A stretch of 64,000 nucleotides of DNA from Apostichopus japonicus (Eukaryota > Echinodermata > Holothuroidea > Aspidochirotida > Stichopodidae). Positions 12,901 to 27,900 of this stretch are shown one piece after another (positions within the stretch are counted from its first letter, which is position 1; each line of letters starts with the position of its first letter). The DNA lies in assembly GCF_037975245.1 (NCBI RefSeq), contig NC_092566.1, forward strand, positions 9,530,001 to 9,594,000. Direction: 5' to 3'. Both the position numbers and the translations under genes were made by a program. Below the pieces are notes generated by a model that made no database searches, was not told the origin of the DNA, and worked only from the letters and a program-made list of their open reading frames with translations.

Positions 12901-15900
12901 ACAGAGCATGTCGGATAGACGAGACTCAACTTACTACTACTACTGGCCACATCCTGTGTAGTAATGTGCAGGAATTTTTAAACATGATTGTACCGGTCGT
13001 GGCAAGACGCAAAAAGACGGATGGTTTCGAACAAGAAGTAAAAGTCACCGCAATTTATTAGCTCCGCACTCGTTTTATGACTATAACTCCCGTAAAACTA
13101 TCGAAAATACAAAAAATAGAAAACTTACAGTACTAAATACAACATTTTTATAATTTGTTTTTTGGCATAAATAAAACTACACAAACTTCACTATTGCACA
13201 AACATGAACCATCAAATACACATGAAGAAAGCATTTAACTTATAATATATAAACACCAAAATACCTCTTTATCCCTTTAATGTTGAGAACTTCCAGCAAC
13301 CACTATCACCAACTGCTTACGTGGCATTACATTCCATTGGCTTCGCATGGATCTCAGATCTTAATATATAATTTATGTGTTCTGGCTAAACGCAACCAAT
13401 GCCAGTGGTCCCTTTTCCGTGTGCGCCCAATATATATCAAAGGACATTGAAAAGGACCTATTTACATAACATAAATCACGAGGGTTCAACAAGCCAATCA
13501 CGCAAGGTTCTCGTTTAAACATGAGCAAATAATTATGCAGCTGAATCTTAACAATTTGAGGTATGGTCAAACAAAGTTACCAAATGTTATATAACACACA
13601 ACAATACGAAAAACGAAAAAACGAAAAATACATTTCACTACAATGATTTTGAACACAGTTGTTGAAGTTGCAGTGAATCCCTGCAGATCTATAGTGGTAT
13701 AGTATGTACCTATGTGCAGTAATTGCCATGGTGACATACACAAAGTTTTAAATTTTGATTAGTACTCCTTCGTACAGCCCGAGTACAAACAGGAATTTTA
13801 AGGATTTAATTTATAGCCTGGGGTTTGGAGGATGATCCGACCTGGTTAAAATAATGCATAAATTGCTATAATGTAAATGATCAAAGATGACAAGCACTAT
13901 CTATAACCTTTGGGTTATTCTTTCTTTGATATATAAATTGTACTTTTCTATTTTCTTCAGCGTGCACTCCCAGCAGCTGTCAGAATGGGGCTACGTGTGA
14001 GGTGGACCAGGTCCAGAAAGTTGTCATATGTCACTGTCGTGCCGGCTTCAGTGGTCCAAGGTGTGGCATAGGTAAGTGGAATCGAGTCATTTCCTTTCTC
14101 TCACATGTCTATATAAGGTATGTACTTTTCACACATAATCAGATAATTAACCCTCGCATTCAACTAAGAGATCATTGTGGATAGTTATGATCATTTAACT
14201 GTATATGTACTTTCGCTAGCTGTTCCCACATAGCACAACTTCAGTGTCCAGACTGATGCAATTAACAGATAATGTTTTTTGGGAACAATTATCCAATTCT
14301 TTGAGCCATAGTGTATGTTACAACCCCCCCCCCCCCCCGGTTAGAGTCACTCCAAGATTATTGTATGTTGTCCAGTTACAGAGTTGTTGACAATTGACAA
14401 TTCATAATCATGGGCGTTAAATATGAATGTGAGAGACTGACTTCGGTCAGCTTGCGGCTTTGATAAGCCAATGAAGCTTCTTCAAGAGTTCCTGCTTGCA
14501 GGAGGATCTAAAATACATACATACAACCATTGAGACCTACGTATAATGAAGGAATCCTAAAGGCTGACCTCTCACGACCTGACTGAAGAAGACAACTGTA
14601 ATGACCTAGTTTTACGTAATCAACAAGACGGTTCGTCGTACAATCGGACTCATGCTCACAGAGATTGTCTGCTGTTAACGATGGGTGCTCGCATACGTCA
14701 CATGCAAAATGATTTGATATGATTTGATCAAATATGTAGAAAACTTGGCAGTTGTTGTCATGTACAGCCACTCTGTCACTCGAAACTCAAACATGTTGAA
14801 CCTGAGCCTCAAGGTTACAAGACTTCAAAATAAATCTTGTTGGCTAAATGTTGATCATTTCAGGCAAAATGTTTATTGCTCAAATCTTGTGTATACATGT
14901 AGCATTTTTGAAGTGTTTGAATTTTCTCTCTTATAAAATAATATGGTTCCTTTGTAAAAAAAACTGCTATACATCTTTGCAGCTTGATTATTTTACACAG
15001 CATTTTTCGATGCAATATTGTATAAGTTATTCCATGCATTTGTAGTCATGTGCTGTACACACACACACACCCATACATGTTTGTATAACATTCAGACCGA
15101 GGACCCCATTGTATTTTCCATTGTTCAAATCCACGTACCCTAACCTTAACAATACCCCATACAATAGAATTCTTCCGAGGACGTGGTGATTCTTTAGAAA
15201 TCACAACCGAGGACCTGAAATTCTTTTGTTCAAGTCCTTGGTCAGATAGCAAAACAAACGCACCCACGCACACAGACTGCCCAACAATCCATGATTATGT
15301 TTTACCATGGTTGAGTTCAGCCAGGCAGTGGTGAGGCAAGCTCAAGGTACCTCAAAACGTAATTTGCCAATTATGGCATGTGTTTGCATTTAAAAAGGAA
15401 ACACACCTGGCACACAATCAGTTTTCTTATTAAATGAATGGTTTATCCAGTACTTGAATCCAACAGAGAATACAAGTTTTAATTTGATTTTTTAATGATT
15501 TTTTTAATGATTTTTTTAAATTATGATTACTGTCTACAGGCTAATATGGAGAAATTAATAAAGTTTTACATTATATTAAATATATCTGCTTTGACAGACC
15601 CTTCAAGGTATCAAAATAATTGGAAGAGTTCTTATAAGAAAAACTGCAAGATTATCAGCCATACATGATTTACGTTTCTAGTTTGGAATTGACATAATTA
15701 ATCACCAGAAGCAAGATCTATTTAATTGGCTGCTAGAAATGTCACTAGTTTTAACACTTTTAACCATGTTTAATTAAATTATTCTCCCCATTGGCATTTG
15801 GGAGCTCTCAAGGAAGAATCTGCAAAAGCAGAACTTGCTTAAATTGTCTCTAGATTAACTCTAGATCCTAATTTTGAATCCTTGATAGTGGTGACGTGTG

Positions 15901-18900
15901 TGTATAATTGTGTGTGTGCGTGATGCCGCTTGTGAACATCTATCTCCAGAAGTGTAACCTAGAGGGATATCATACTTGGCATGTGGATGCCCCAAATTGA
16001 GTACAAGAACCATATTGTTGTTGATGGAGGTAAAAGGTCATTTGGGGTCACCAAAGGTCAAACTGTCAAAACCTTGTGAACATGATATCTCAAGAAGGGT
16101 AACCTAGATGGATCTCATACTTGTCATGTGGATACCCCATGTATTGAGTACAAGAACCCTGTTACTTTTGTTGGAGGTCAAAGGTCATTGGGGCCACCAG
16201 AGGTCAAAATGTGAAATGTGTAAACTTGATGACTCATACAGTGATTCATGGTTCACAAATTTGTTAGTCAATGCACATGGATCTTAAAAATTCTATACCT
16301 AAGTGTGTAAACATAGTAACTTCAGAATGATACATGTGTCAAATTGAAAGCACAGTGCTTAGAAATGATTTTCTGTGGGCAAGGAATCACTAACCATTTG
16401 GGCTCTCTGGTTTAATTAATTTAAATTCATCTCTAAATTGAGTAACCTTTTCATTTCAATTGCGGTACTACTGTTGTATGATGCGTATATTAACATAAAT
16501 ATTGCGAGGATGCACTTGAACATGAGTGCAATTTACCGACCTTCTGTACATTTAAGTGTCAATCAGGGTATATGTATAACAATAAACTGTGTTGAAAGCT
16601 GATCATCCTTTATTGTACCAGTACATGCACTATGTTGAGTCTGGGAAGGATATCACTCAATTATACTAAAGATCCCAAAATTAATATAACTAAACTAAAC
16701 TAAAGTCATCAACACACTGTTATAGTGATTTTTACTTACTGTAGTTCATTTGCATCAATGTGACAGTCATCCATGTATAGTCTCCAGTACTTATTACGTT
16801 ATGACCTGTCCAATTCATTAGTGCATCGTCTGTGTAGATTGTGATTAAAGTATGTGCTTAATTTGCCTCTTAATAGTCATCCATAAATCTGAATCATCTG
16901 TAATGTCAGCAAATTGGGGCTTTAATTGCTGTTTTAAGGTCATAAAGTTTTAAAGTCATATCAGCATATTTATTTATTCTTATTTCGCTGTTTAAAGTCA
17001 TCAGTTTCTATTCTATACCCACTGCACTGTCTGTTACAGTGATTTTCATATGGTTCATATTTTTGCTAGATGTAAAAGTGATAACTATATCCTGTGTTAC
17101 AGCTATATATTACTGTTTTTATTTGATTTTAGTGAACTGTCTGTTAAAGTGATTTGTACAGGGTTAAAGTTCATTTTGATACGGTCTTCCATATCAGCTT
17201 TAACATTAATGTTATTTCACCCAGTGTGGCAATGACTTGTATACAAATGTGTTGTAGTCCATGTGATATATCATACACCCATATACATTGCAGTTTATCA
17301 TCGCCAACACGGCCCAACAGTAATTACTATATTGAAGTCATAAACACACTGACATAGCAACAGTGATAAATTGTAAATGTTTCATTTGCCGTACAGAATG
17401 AAAGTCATTGATATATTGTCTGTAAACAGTAGTTATGAACTTTTTAAAGTCATGATCTGTACATTCTCTGTCACAATGTTTTGTGCATGGTTCATTTTCC
17501 TTGTGGTATATACAGGTACAGTATCATATTTTGATCATCCATTTATCGATTATCTGTCGTTAAGTTCAGTGGTTAGTGGTTTTAAGGTCATCAACACACT
17601 TAAACAGTTATAAATTGTACATTATGTATAGTTTATTAATTTGCAAGCCTTATATAGTCATCCATTGTCCACACTGCATGTACAGTAACAATACTTATTA
17701 ACTTTTTTAAGTCAGTGCACCCTATATTACAATAACTGAGTATGTATGGTTCATTTTCCTTGCGGTAAACTGTTATCTTCCATTTATCGCCTGTAACAGT
17801 AATTACTGTTTAATGTTTAATACTGTAGTGCGAAATGAGACATTATGTGAACATGGTCCATTGGCATTGTGATAATCCTCCCTGTACAGTATAGCCTACA
17901 CAGCTGTACAATTTAGTCAAATGTTAGAGTCATCACTACGTTTTCTGTTAACATTTGTGATTAATAATGTATGATTCATTTCATTTTTAATGCTCATCTA
18001 TATATGCAGTATGGTCTGTGATAGTAACTAGCACTGTTTTAAAGTCATCAGTCTCTTGGCTTATATTCTTGGCTAAACTTGTGAACTAGCGATCGGGAGA
18101 GTGCTGGTCGGAAACGTTATAAATTTCTGATCAGTTGGGGAGCACCGATCAGCAAGATTTTGCTGTTTTGCTGCCTCCCGACAGCCGACCATGCAGTGTG
18201 AAACCAGCCGAATGGATGTTCCGTTTATTCTCATAGATTTTTACGATTCTGTGATTATCATCCCTGCATTTTTTCCCAGTTTGCGAAGAAAATCCCTGCA
18301 AAAATGGCGGGTCCTGCATAGCAGAGGGTGGTACGTTTTCCTGCGGTTGTACGTATGGTTACGGTGGATTCTACTGTGATCAAGGTAAAGAATAGAAAGA
18401 AAATAGAATAGCAGTAGAAAATAAAGCAGAGTTGTAGTCAATTGAAGATCAATCCAGGGTAGAGATCGACCAGGACTCGCTTTCACCGATGATAGCAACA
18501 ATTGCCCTCCGTGCCCCTACCACTTGTCAGTACAGTATATATACTGCAATTAGAAATCACCAGCTGTTCCTACTGTATGTATGGCATCAACTGCTCTGCC
18601 CCTTCAATCAAGTTGCTGTAAGTGCCCTCATGTAATGATTCTCTTCAACATCAAACTAAAAATCAGTGCTTTTTTTGCAGAAAATAGTCTGGAACTCTAG
18701 TGATCCTTACACCCAGAAGACAGAGCTATTTTAGTCAGTATTGAGATGTCAGGTCTAGATTTTAGATTTTAGATTCAGGGCTGAATCGATATGATTAGGT
18801 TTTTCTGTCTTATTTAGAGTTTTATAAGTTTGTACAAGAAAGTGACATACACTTGTTTCCTGTCTCATCTGTCATGTTCTTATTTTCTCTCACTCTGGCA

Positions 18901-21900
18901 AAATGCCTCGGGATTTCCTTTCAAACTTTGAAAAATTATCTGTGTTGATGCTACGTTTGAAGACTAAAACATACAGTGGTGCTCTGCCATAATAAAAACA
19001 GAAGAAAAAAGTTGCCTTCCCACCGTCCGTCCTAAAGTAGTTTGAGTCCTGGTTAGATATAGTACCACCCGCAGTAAAGGGGCCGTGAAATCGTTTTCAT
19101 CCCAAATAGACAATTTTGTTCAAATATAAGCCTCTTAATGTGGTTTGCTTTTGCATATCATATATCATCTGACAAAAAGCTTGTGCTAGATCTTACAGAC
19201 AAACAACTATACAGCTTATGTACTGTAGCTACAAAGCAGCAACATGGTGGAAAGGATTGGTTTCGTTTTGCATTAATTGTCTACATTGTAAAAATGTTGA
19301 GCTTTGTAGTACTGTATTTACATACAGTGAACTGTACATAATAACTTCAACAGACAATTTAGTGCTTCCTAGTAAATATGACTTCATTTTACATCACAAA
19401 ATGAAGACTTTTGGTATAAAGCTTTGAATCCTGCTTCTTGCTTTTATGTCCTAATTTTTTAATGGCTTTTTACAATGTAAGTTCTAAGTTGCCATCAGTT
19501 CTAGACAGCTACGGTAATAATTCAGTTTTTCGAGTGGAATATGCCGTTATATATGTTTTTACAGTAAGTACCACCCTGCATATGTTACAGAATTCAAGAA
19601 AGACACAACCAAACCATTAATGGTTCGTGTGATAGAAACATGAAGAGGGTACCCCGAACAAGAAAAATAAAACCTTATTCCATTTGGGAGATATGACAGA
19701 TTTAACATCCTTTCACACACACATAAGGCTGTAGACTTGATCAAGTTAAAATATATATGACATCATTGAGCCGCATGTGCCTATAACATTTCTCTGTTTT
19801 CATTTATTACATTTTACTGTATTAGAGATGGATTTTACAAATGCTAAATCTAAAACATTCAAGCTCTTGGCATGATCGAATGGTTTCATTAGTTTTATTG
19901 TCAACACTGATAACATTCTCGACCTTGAAAATATGAAAATTAAGATAAAAGGACTATAGCGAAAGGTTTCATATCCCAGTGGCACTATGACACCACAGAT
20001 TTTCAAAATTTTAGCTACCAATTCACGACTATTAAACTAGGATATCTCCAAAACAAATCAAGATTTTTCTTAGTTGTTTGAGTTCATTGGTCTTCACAAA
20101 TATCTCTGTCATAATTTGCTAAAGATGATGGTTATATCAAGTTTAAATATGACATCATCGAGCCACATGTGCCTGTAACTTTCCTCTGTTTTTATTTATT
20201 ACAATCAAGTTTTTTTACATATATTAGTTATTATATAGTTTTCCCTGCCAAAAGCATTAATTTGCGAGTAATTAAGGACATTTGCAGATAACTGTCCTCC
20301 GACAAATTACACATTTAATATTAATCGCATACAGTTCTCCCGAGGTCAGCCCGATATTCATAAGGAACATTATTCATAAGGGTCATTGTTCATAAGGTTC
20401 GTTATTCATAACGTTCATTATTTCGAAAAAAAAGGTTTGTTATCCATAATCGGAAAAAGGTTCGTTATTCATAATAACAAGGGGTCATTGTTCATAAGGT
20501 CCGTTATTCATAATCTGAAAAAAAGTTTGATATTCATATTAGGAAGAAAAGATCCGTTTTTCATAATCGGAAAAAAGGTTCGATATTCATAAAAGCAAAA
20601 GGTCCATTTTTCATAATCGGAAAAAGATCCAGTATTCATTTAGTAATAATAGCACCAAAAAAAAGCAGGGCGGTGCGATCCTCCCCCTCCCCCCCTTCCC
20701 CCAAAAAGGTAATGTAAAAAATATCCTGTTGGCAACTTATGAAAAACGAACCTTTTTGCCAATTATGAAAAAGGAACCTTTTTTCAATTATGAATAACAA
20801 ACCTTTTTTTCCTGTTATGAATAACGCACCCACCTTTTTTTCTCATTATGAATAACAAACCTTTTTTTTTTGATTATGAATAAGGAACCTTTTTTCGATT
20901 ATGAAGAACAAACCTTTTTTCTAATTATGAATAGCGAACCTTTTTTCGAATATGAATAACGAACCTTATTGTCAATTATGAATAACAAACCTTTATTCCA
21001 ATTATGAATAATGGACCTTATGACTAAAGAACCGTTTTTCTAATTATGGATAACGAACCTTATGAATAATGAACCTTATGAATAACAAACCTTATGAATA
21101 TCGAGCTGCTCCCGTTCTCCCAACCCACTAGTTTGAATTCAACCAATCAGACATGCAGGTTTAGTTATGAGCCGTTGCTAAAAATAGATTCAAAATGTCG
21201 AGTTGGTACTGTAACTTGGTACAACCAGCGAGCTGGACTCTAACAGCTCCCTGGTACAACTGCCATAGACAATCTACACAAATCAAACATGGTGGTGTTT
21301 TACGTATTGGCCAATGACGTTACTAGCTTTTAAATATTCATATTATGGGCAAGCTTTATTTGGATCCCAACGGAAAATATCTTTGAGAAAAACAAAGTTG
21401 AAAGTTGTAAATTTTTCTACTTATATCACACCATTTGAAGAAAGATTCGAATAGATAAGCTAGTTATGTATGCCGTAATTGCATCGTGGAATCAGTGAGC
21501 TTGAGCAAAACCATAGAAAAAGACGCAAAAAAGAGCGACTCCATAGCAAACTAAATCTATTATTAATTGTCCACCATGGGAAGATGTATAAACTTTCCCA
21601 TGTTTAGTTGCCTTCTTGCAAATATCAAAATGAGCAAACAATAGTGTCATTGAAATAAAATAGGACACAATAGTCTGAATTGTGGTAATGACTACAAAAG
21701 CATTGTAGAATTACTTGTTTAACAACCTTGCTCTCTGTGGGAATTTTGCAGTTCTACAAACAGTTCACAGTAGGTGGAAATCCATTCAAAAACTTGACAG
21801 ACAGTTTTTTTTTTTATAACGATCTACAAAGATTTCATCTGTTGTATGGGAAATTTCACAATGCAATGAGCCATGCAGCTAGGTTTAAGTTAATAGTCTT

Positions 21901-24900
21901 ATGTGCAATGCATGTACAACTGTACAATAATGTGTTAACAGCTCTCTTGTGAAGTTTATTCCTGCTGCAGCTGCTTCATTAGCTAAGATTTAAGGAAGAC
22001 AGACTTTGTAGATCATGTGATACCTGGAAAGTCACCGTTTTTTTTTCCGGGTATAAACCAAGCGAGGGCTAACCAGGTTGAACTCGCAATGCGATGCTTG
22101 TTAACGGTGTGTACTGCTCTATCTTCAGGTTTCATGCAGAAAATTTAAGGTCACCCATGCTTATAATTACTGTATCATGTTCACACATAAAGGCATATTT
22201 TAATGCACATACAACCAACATTTTTTGAACAATCCATAACTTTGCCATATAGAAACAGCTATTTAGGATTCGGATTTTGACCTAATTTCTAGTATTTTAC
22301 TTTTTATTAACTGATCAAGGATCATCAGTATTAGCTACAATGTTTAGCATGCAAAAGGCATTGAAAGATTTCATAAGTACTCAATATAGTGCTTGAAAAT
22401 TTCTTTAAAGAAAATTACTTGAAATTTCATAAGTACTTGAAGGGTTTTAAAGTACTAAAACTTTCAATATACAGTCATCACTACTGGTATGAAAGTTTGG
22501 CATGCTAACATTGCTTGAAAGTATGCATAAGTACTTGAAAGTTATCACAAGTGATCAGTTAGTGTTGGCTGCAATGTTAGCATGGAAAAATACTTGAAGT
22601 TTCAAAAGAATTCAAAAGTACTTGAAGGTTTCCAAATGTCAAATTACTGGAAAGTTTTCAAAGGAACTTGAAAGTTACCAAAAGTCATCAAATTTGGCTG
22701 CAATGTTTGCTTGATAAAATCACTGGAAAGTTTTCAAAAGCATTTGAAAGTTTTCAAAAGTCATCAGTATCGGCTGCTATATTTAGCGTGTTAAAAATTA
22801 TTGAAAATTTGAGAAAAGTACTCAAAATACTTGCAAGTCTCCGAAATTCACAAGTATTCAGCACCTTACAATTAAGTCCTTGAATGTTTTGAAATGTACT
22901 TTCTGTGGAGCTTTCAGTTCTACTACCTGTATAAAAGGAAGGTTGGGGGTGGGTGGGGGGAGGGTTAGAGCACATCATCTTTCCTTGGAAGGTCTTGTGA
23001 TGTTCACAAATGTGGTAATTGCATGGAATATATCTAGCACAGCCTACTGCAAACAAATCAACATCCTGCATATTTCATCTGTAATTTGCAATTGGCTGCA
23101 TGCTGATGCAATATACATTTATAAAAAATCAGACCTTGAACAAATAAAAAAAGTGTTCCTATTACGTTTTTCATGTAAAGATAGAAAATTATAGCCAATG
23201 AAAGCGCCAGAATGGACCTGATCATGAACCATAGGCGTAGGAGGCGGCTGTGGGGGGGGGGGGGGGCTGCAGCCCCCCAACCAAATATTTTTGTGAGAAT
23301 TCAGGCAATATGCTGATAATGTTTCAGGCACCTACTGAAAGAAAATAAATTGTAATGATGTAGCTAAATGTAATTAATAGTTTAAAAAAATCTAAAATAA
23401 AGTTCTACTGTAAGCTTTTCGGGCAAGTCGTTACAGTCCCCCCTAATCAAATTGAGCTCCTACGCCTATGTCGTGAACCCCAAGATACTTCCCCGTGGAC
23501 ACACATACTTGGTCAGAAAGAGTACTGTACTCGTTTACAAGTGAAAACTTATTTTGACCCCTAATACTTTGTACTTTCTCTATCTTATTATAAAAACCAG
23601 CATTCTTTCCCATTGTCTCTTCAACACTTTTTAATTACACCTTTTCAATTAAAGCATTGGTTTGATCACGGTTGACCAATGAAACTTTCCTTCTGAACTA
23701 GGTTAAAAAATCATTCAGTATATAATTGTAGACTTTGAATATAATTTTTGCCAAGAGATAGTGTTAGTATTATATATTTTTTAAGTTCTCTATTTTTATT
23801 TTACCCTACGGTGTGAATAATTAGCATCTTGCAGGTGTTGGAGAGGTGTCGTACCATGAAGCATCGCCTAATGTTAACAATTTATTAAAAGTACAGGAAA
23901 ATCAATGGACTCAGTTAGCATGGCATAAATTTAATTTCCTTTTCTTTCCTCGTTTTTGACACAAATTACATCAAGAACATTAAACTTTATTGCAAAATTT
24001 CTCTTCCACCCGATTAGTTATACTTTAAAATATACTGTAATCTTTGGAGGGACTGCTTTTCTTATCATATTTACTAAATGAACTTGTCCCTGTATAAATC
24101 TTGTCCCAGAGCTACTGAATATTTTGATTATTTCTCCTGTCTTGTATAGTTTGTATCAAAGTTTAAAGAAATACTAAATGCAGCAAAACTTACACTGGTT
24201 GGCAAGAAGAACATGTTATGAATTGTTGTTAATATACCTCACCCCATGCCACCACATTGCACCCCTCTCCATGCCACCCTAGCCCTCTTTACACTCCCAT
24301 TCATACCTGCAGGCCTATAGTAGCTCTTCACTTGAATTAATTCTTGAACAAAAATTTTTTGTCAAATTTGACAATTTTGATAATTGATCTTGTTTGACCG
24401 TTTGAAGCATGCTTTGATTTTCATGATCTATAGTCACCATGCAGTGATGCTTCTATTGAAAACTGTATCATTAAAAAATACCATCAGAAAGAAGAAATGT
24501 GAAAGGGTGGAGTTAAATGATCCCTTTAAAAGTTTCAGCTCAAATAAGCTTTTGAAAAAGTCAGAAGCAGCTTTTTTTTGTAACTTAAGATGCTCAGTTG
24601 ACAATTTTTTTTGTATCGGAATTTCTAAGAAATATGATTTAGCAAATGCAGTAAGAATTGGATTATCAAGACCTCTTTCATTGAGATCCTTGACAATCAG
24701 TAACAGAAATCCAACCGTTCCTCTGTAGACCTGTAATTGTACTGTACTGCAGAACTGCGTACATACTGTATATGTTTTTTCTGCAGTCTAGACTTTTGAA
24801 TTTTCCAAATTATTATCCAAGGATTCTGAGGACACTCAATTGCAAAACTACCTGCTTACCTGACAATTCTGCTACAATAACCTACTCATTTCCCTTACCC

Positions 24901-27900
24901 TGTTCCCCTACCCTGTTCCTCTACCCTTTTCCTCTACCCTGTTCCCCTACCCTGTACTGTACCTCTACCCTGCTCCTCTACCCTACTCCTCTACCCTGAT
25001 CATCTACCATGTGCTCTGCCCCTTGCCAGTAAAACAGAGATAGCAACTTTTTTTATTTTTTTTATTTCTTAAAAACATGTGGCTTGTCAATCTACTTGAC
25101 TATTTTCATTATTTACAGATTAAAGAGGAAACATCTTTTAAAAAAGTATGGAAAAAAGTATGAATTCCAAGAAAGTATGTATGTACAAAATATGACGGAC
25201 GGTAAGTGTCCAGTAAAGATGCGTTAAACCCCATCAACAAACACAGCTTGTTTTGTAATTTAGCACAGACTGTACTGTACTGTTTATATGTGACACCAAA
25301 ATATAAAGTTATGCTGTGTTGGCCCCAAATATGCTAGATATTCAAATATGGTCACCATGGTCAAAATTCTTGAACTGATTTTACTACAACGTTCAAGGAA
25401 ATTTTCCTCAGAAGGACATTCAGTCATCATGTGTGTTCCTTAAAAATGTCTGAGAACAATTTGGAAGAGTAAAGACCTGCAGGAAAGTACTTTTTGAAAA
25501 CTTCTAGTAATTATAGCGGGCCATAATTTTGGGCCTAAACTGACTATCTTTAACTTCATAGTAACGTACTTCACATGATTTTTAAACAAACTGTCCCATG
25601 TACCCAGACAATACAGAAAACAACACAAACGTATATGAGAAACATTTCTTTTTCCAGAATACTTTTCATTTCTGGACAATTACCACCTACACAGGCGATA
25701 TATACAGTATCTCGGATATTAAGCCAGGGTTTTCTATATTTTCAAGTTATGGTCATAATTTTAGTGGAATCGCACAACTTATATAAGTATTTAATTTCAA
25801 AAAGGGGTTGGGCTATATCCATTTCCTCTGTCCTGTGATCATGACAAACCTAAAAAAAATGTTTTTTTTTTTTTTTTTTTTGGCAAGAAAGGAAAAATAA
25901 AGTGTCTTGATAATTCTATATTTACACGTCTTTTGAATAATCATACGTCATGGCTTCTTTTGCTGACCTTCCGAGGTTACCTTCTATTGTTGTCTTACAA
26001 AGGACACATGACACCCTATCAGATGGGATGTGTTTTCATAGTTGACTCAGTGCAACCGCCTAGTCACGTCAGCGTTTGAAAGAATGTAGTGACCTGCGCA
26101 AATTGTCACCTTTCCTGTTCTCCCTTTTCTTATTGGTGTTGTCTTCCACAAAAGACTATTATCTAGAAAAAACTTCTCTTATGTGCACAGATTCTTCTGT
26201 TTGCTTGTAAACAGAATTTTGCTTTTGTCGTGTCTGTCTTGTAGGCTACAACTATTGATTTCGAAAGTTCAACGTTTCGGTGGTTTAACGGTTGTTACAC
26301 CCATCTCGTGACTTATATGCTAAGGCCATTAATCTTAAACACACCAGATTGTTGTGTTTGTAATGCACTGACTCCAGCCAAATAAATGCTAATTACTTAT
26401 ATGTTTAAAAGTACAAGAACTGTCATTGCTTGTATTGTGCACTGTACATTTAGCTGTTATTATTATTATGATTTTAATTATTATAATTATTGTTAATATT
26501 ATTAATATTATAATAATTATTAATTTTATGATTATAATTATTATTATTATTTTTTTCCCCTTCATTTAGTTATTGTTTATCATCAATGTGATCAGAAATT
26601 TGCTATGATTTGTAACATAAATGCTTTCATTTTTGAAGTATATTACTCAGAACAACACTTTGCTAGTACAGAACATGTACAGTATAAGTAGCAAAACAGA
26701 TGGGGTAAAGGAATCGGAATCGAAAAAAAGGCCTAATTGAATAAATCAGGACATAAGGAAAATTATTATTATTATTAATATTATTATGATCATTATTCAT
26801 TATGATTTTGCCCAGATAACAATAGCTACTCTGTGCCTTTACTTTTGCAATTGATACAGTAGTTGTTGCTACATCACTGTACAAGACTATAAACCAAATT
26901 ACCTACTGCACACATACAGTAGCAATATATGTCTAGTCTAAATTTGTGCAATCATTTGATATATTACATGTCATGCATTACTGCCACTAGGTATACGAGA
27001 AACTTCCAAAGTAAAAACAAAAACAGGTCACTGAACACTCGATCATGCTCAAATTTATATTTTTATTTTACTTCCACCCTCAATCAAATGTCGGTCGAAC
27101 CCGATCACTGAGACTTTAATTCCTTGTTTGGGCAGAATTTGAACATTTGGAATTTCGAGGGAGAATTTCACATTAACAAAATTTGAGCAAATTCAGCATA
27201 TTATGTTAATATTTGGGATTTTGGGGCCAAAAGACTGTTGACGCTTAAGGCTATAATTAGTGGTTGATTATTCCATTATGTGCAATAATGGCAGAGTCTT
27301 AAATTTGATCTGGAATGGAAAGACTTTGAATGAGTGATATTGAAATTGATACATATGCCCTTCAGGGGAGAAAAATTCTATCATATAAATGTTTCATGTT
27401 CTTTTCAAATTTGTTATAATTTTCTAGTTAGTTTTCCATCCAAGTTGTTTATATTTGACTTAGCATCTGTTTGAAATATTCATGAATGGTATAGCATTTA
27501 TGAGGAACATTTGGAAAAGATCTATGTTTAATTAAATAAACAATTAGTGATGAAGAAGGAACCGGAGGAGCTGTTCGATAAGTTTCTTTATTCTTTTCAA
27601 ATTGGTTATCATTTTTCAGTTTTCCATTATTGGTTTATTGGCTGCATAATGAGTATTTTACTCTATAGTATTTGAGATTCATGCAGATATATTATAAAAC
27701 TACTGGCAAACAGATTTAGAGCACTGCTTTTTGAATTTGCATGGTTGGCAACTTTTCCAACTTATGGAGTATTTCCCAAAATATCATTTCTATTTTGGAC
27801 AAGGTACTTTGTATGTTAACTACATAGGTCTAGGAGGCTTAGACGAGGGCCTAGCCCCATCCTCATATGATAGGCCTATCGTCTGCTCAACTGAGCCACC

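Larger units (their letters stand above)
3950..13960 (+). other. Intron 1 of the cadherin gene
   Basis: Ten-kb intron. It holds a TIR element near 8.0 kb, the TTTTG/TGTG array (8740-9955), a SINE copy (11.2 kb) and a LINE remnant (12.4-12.9 kb). Apart from those it is AT-rich DNA in which I recognise no gene. An additional EGF exon was looked for and not seen. Confidence 0.6.
14072..18279 (+). other. Intron 2 of the cadherin gene
   Basis: Holds the third SINE copy, a two-unit repeat at 15.9-16.2 kb and a degenerate repeat at 16.7-18.05 kb. Elsewhere nothing recognisable, apart from a CA-rich stretch at 15057-15071. Confidence 0.55.

Noticed and set aside
24384-24728. 114-codon frame
   Set aside because: No recognisable domain, AT-rich composition like its surroundings and no splice or repeat support.
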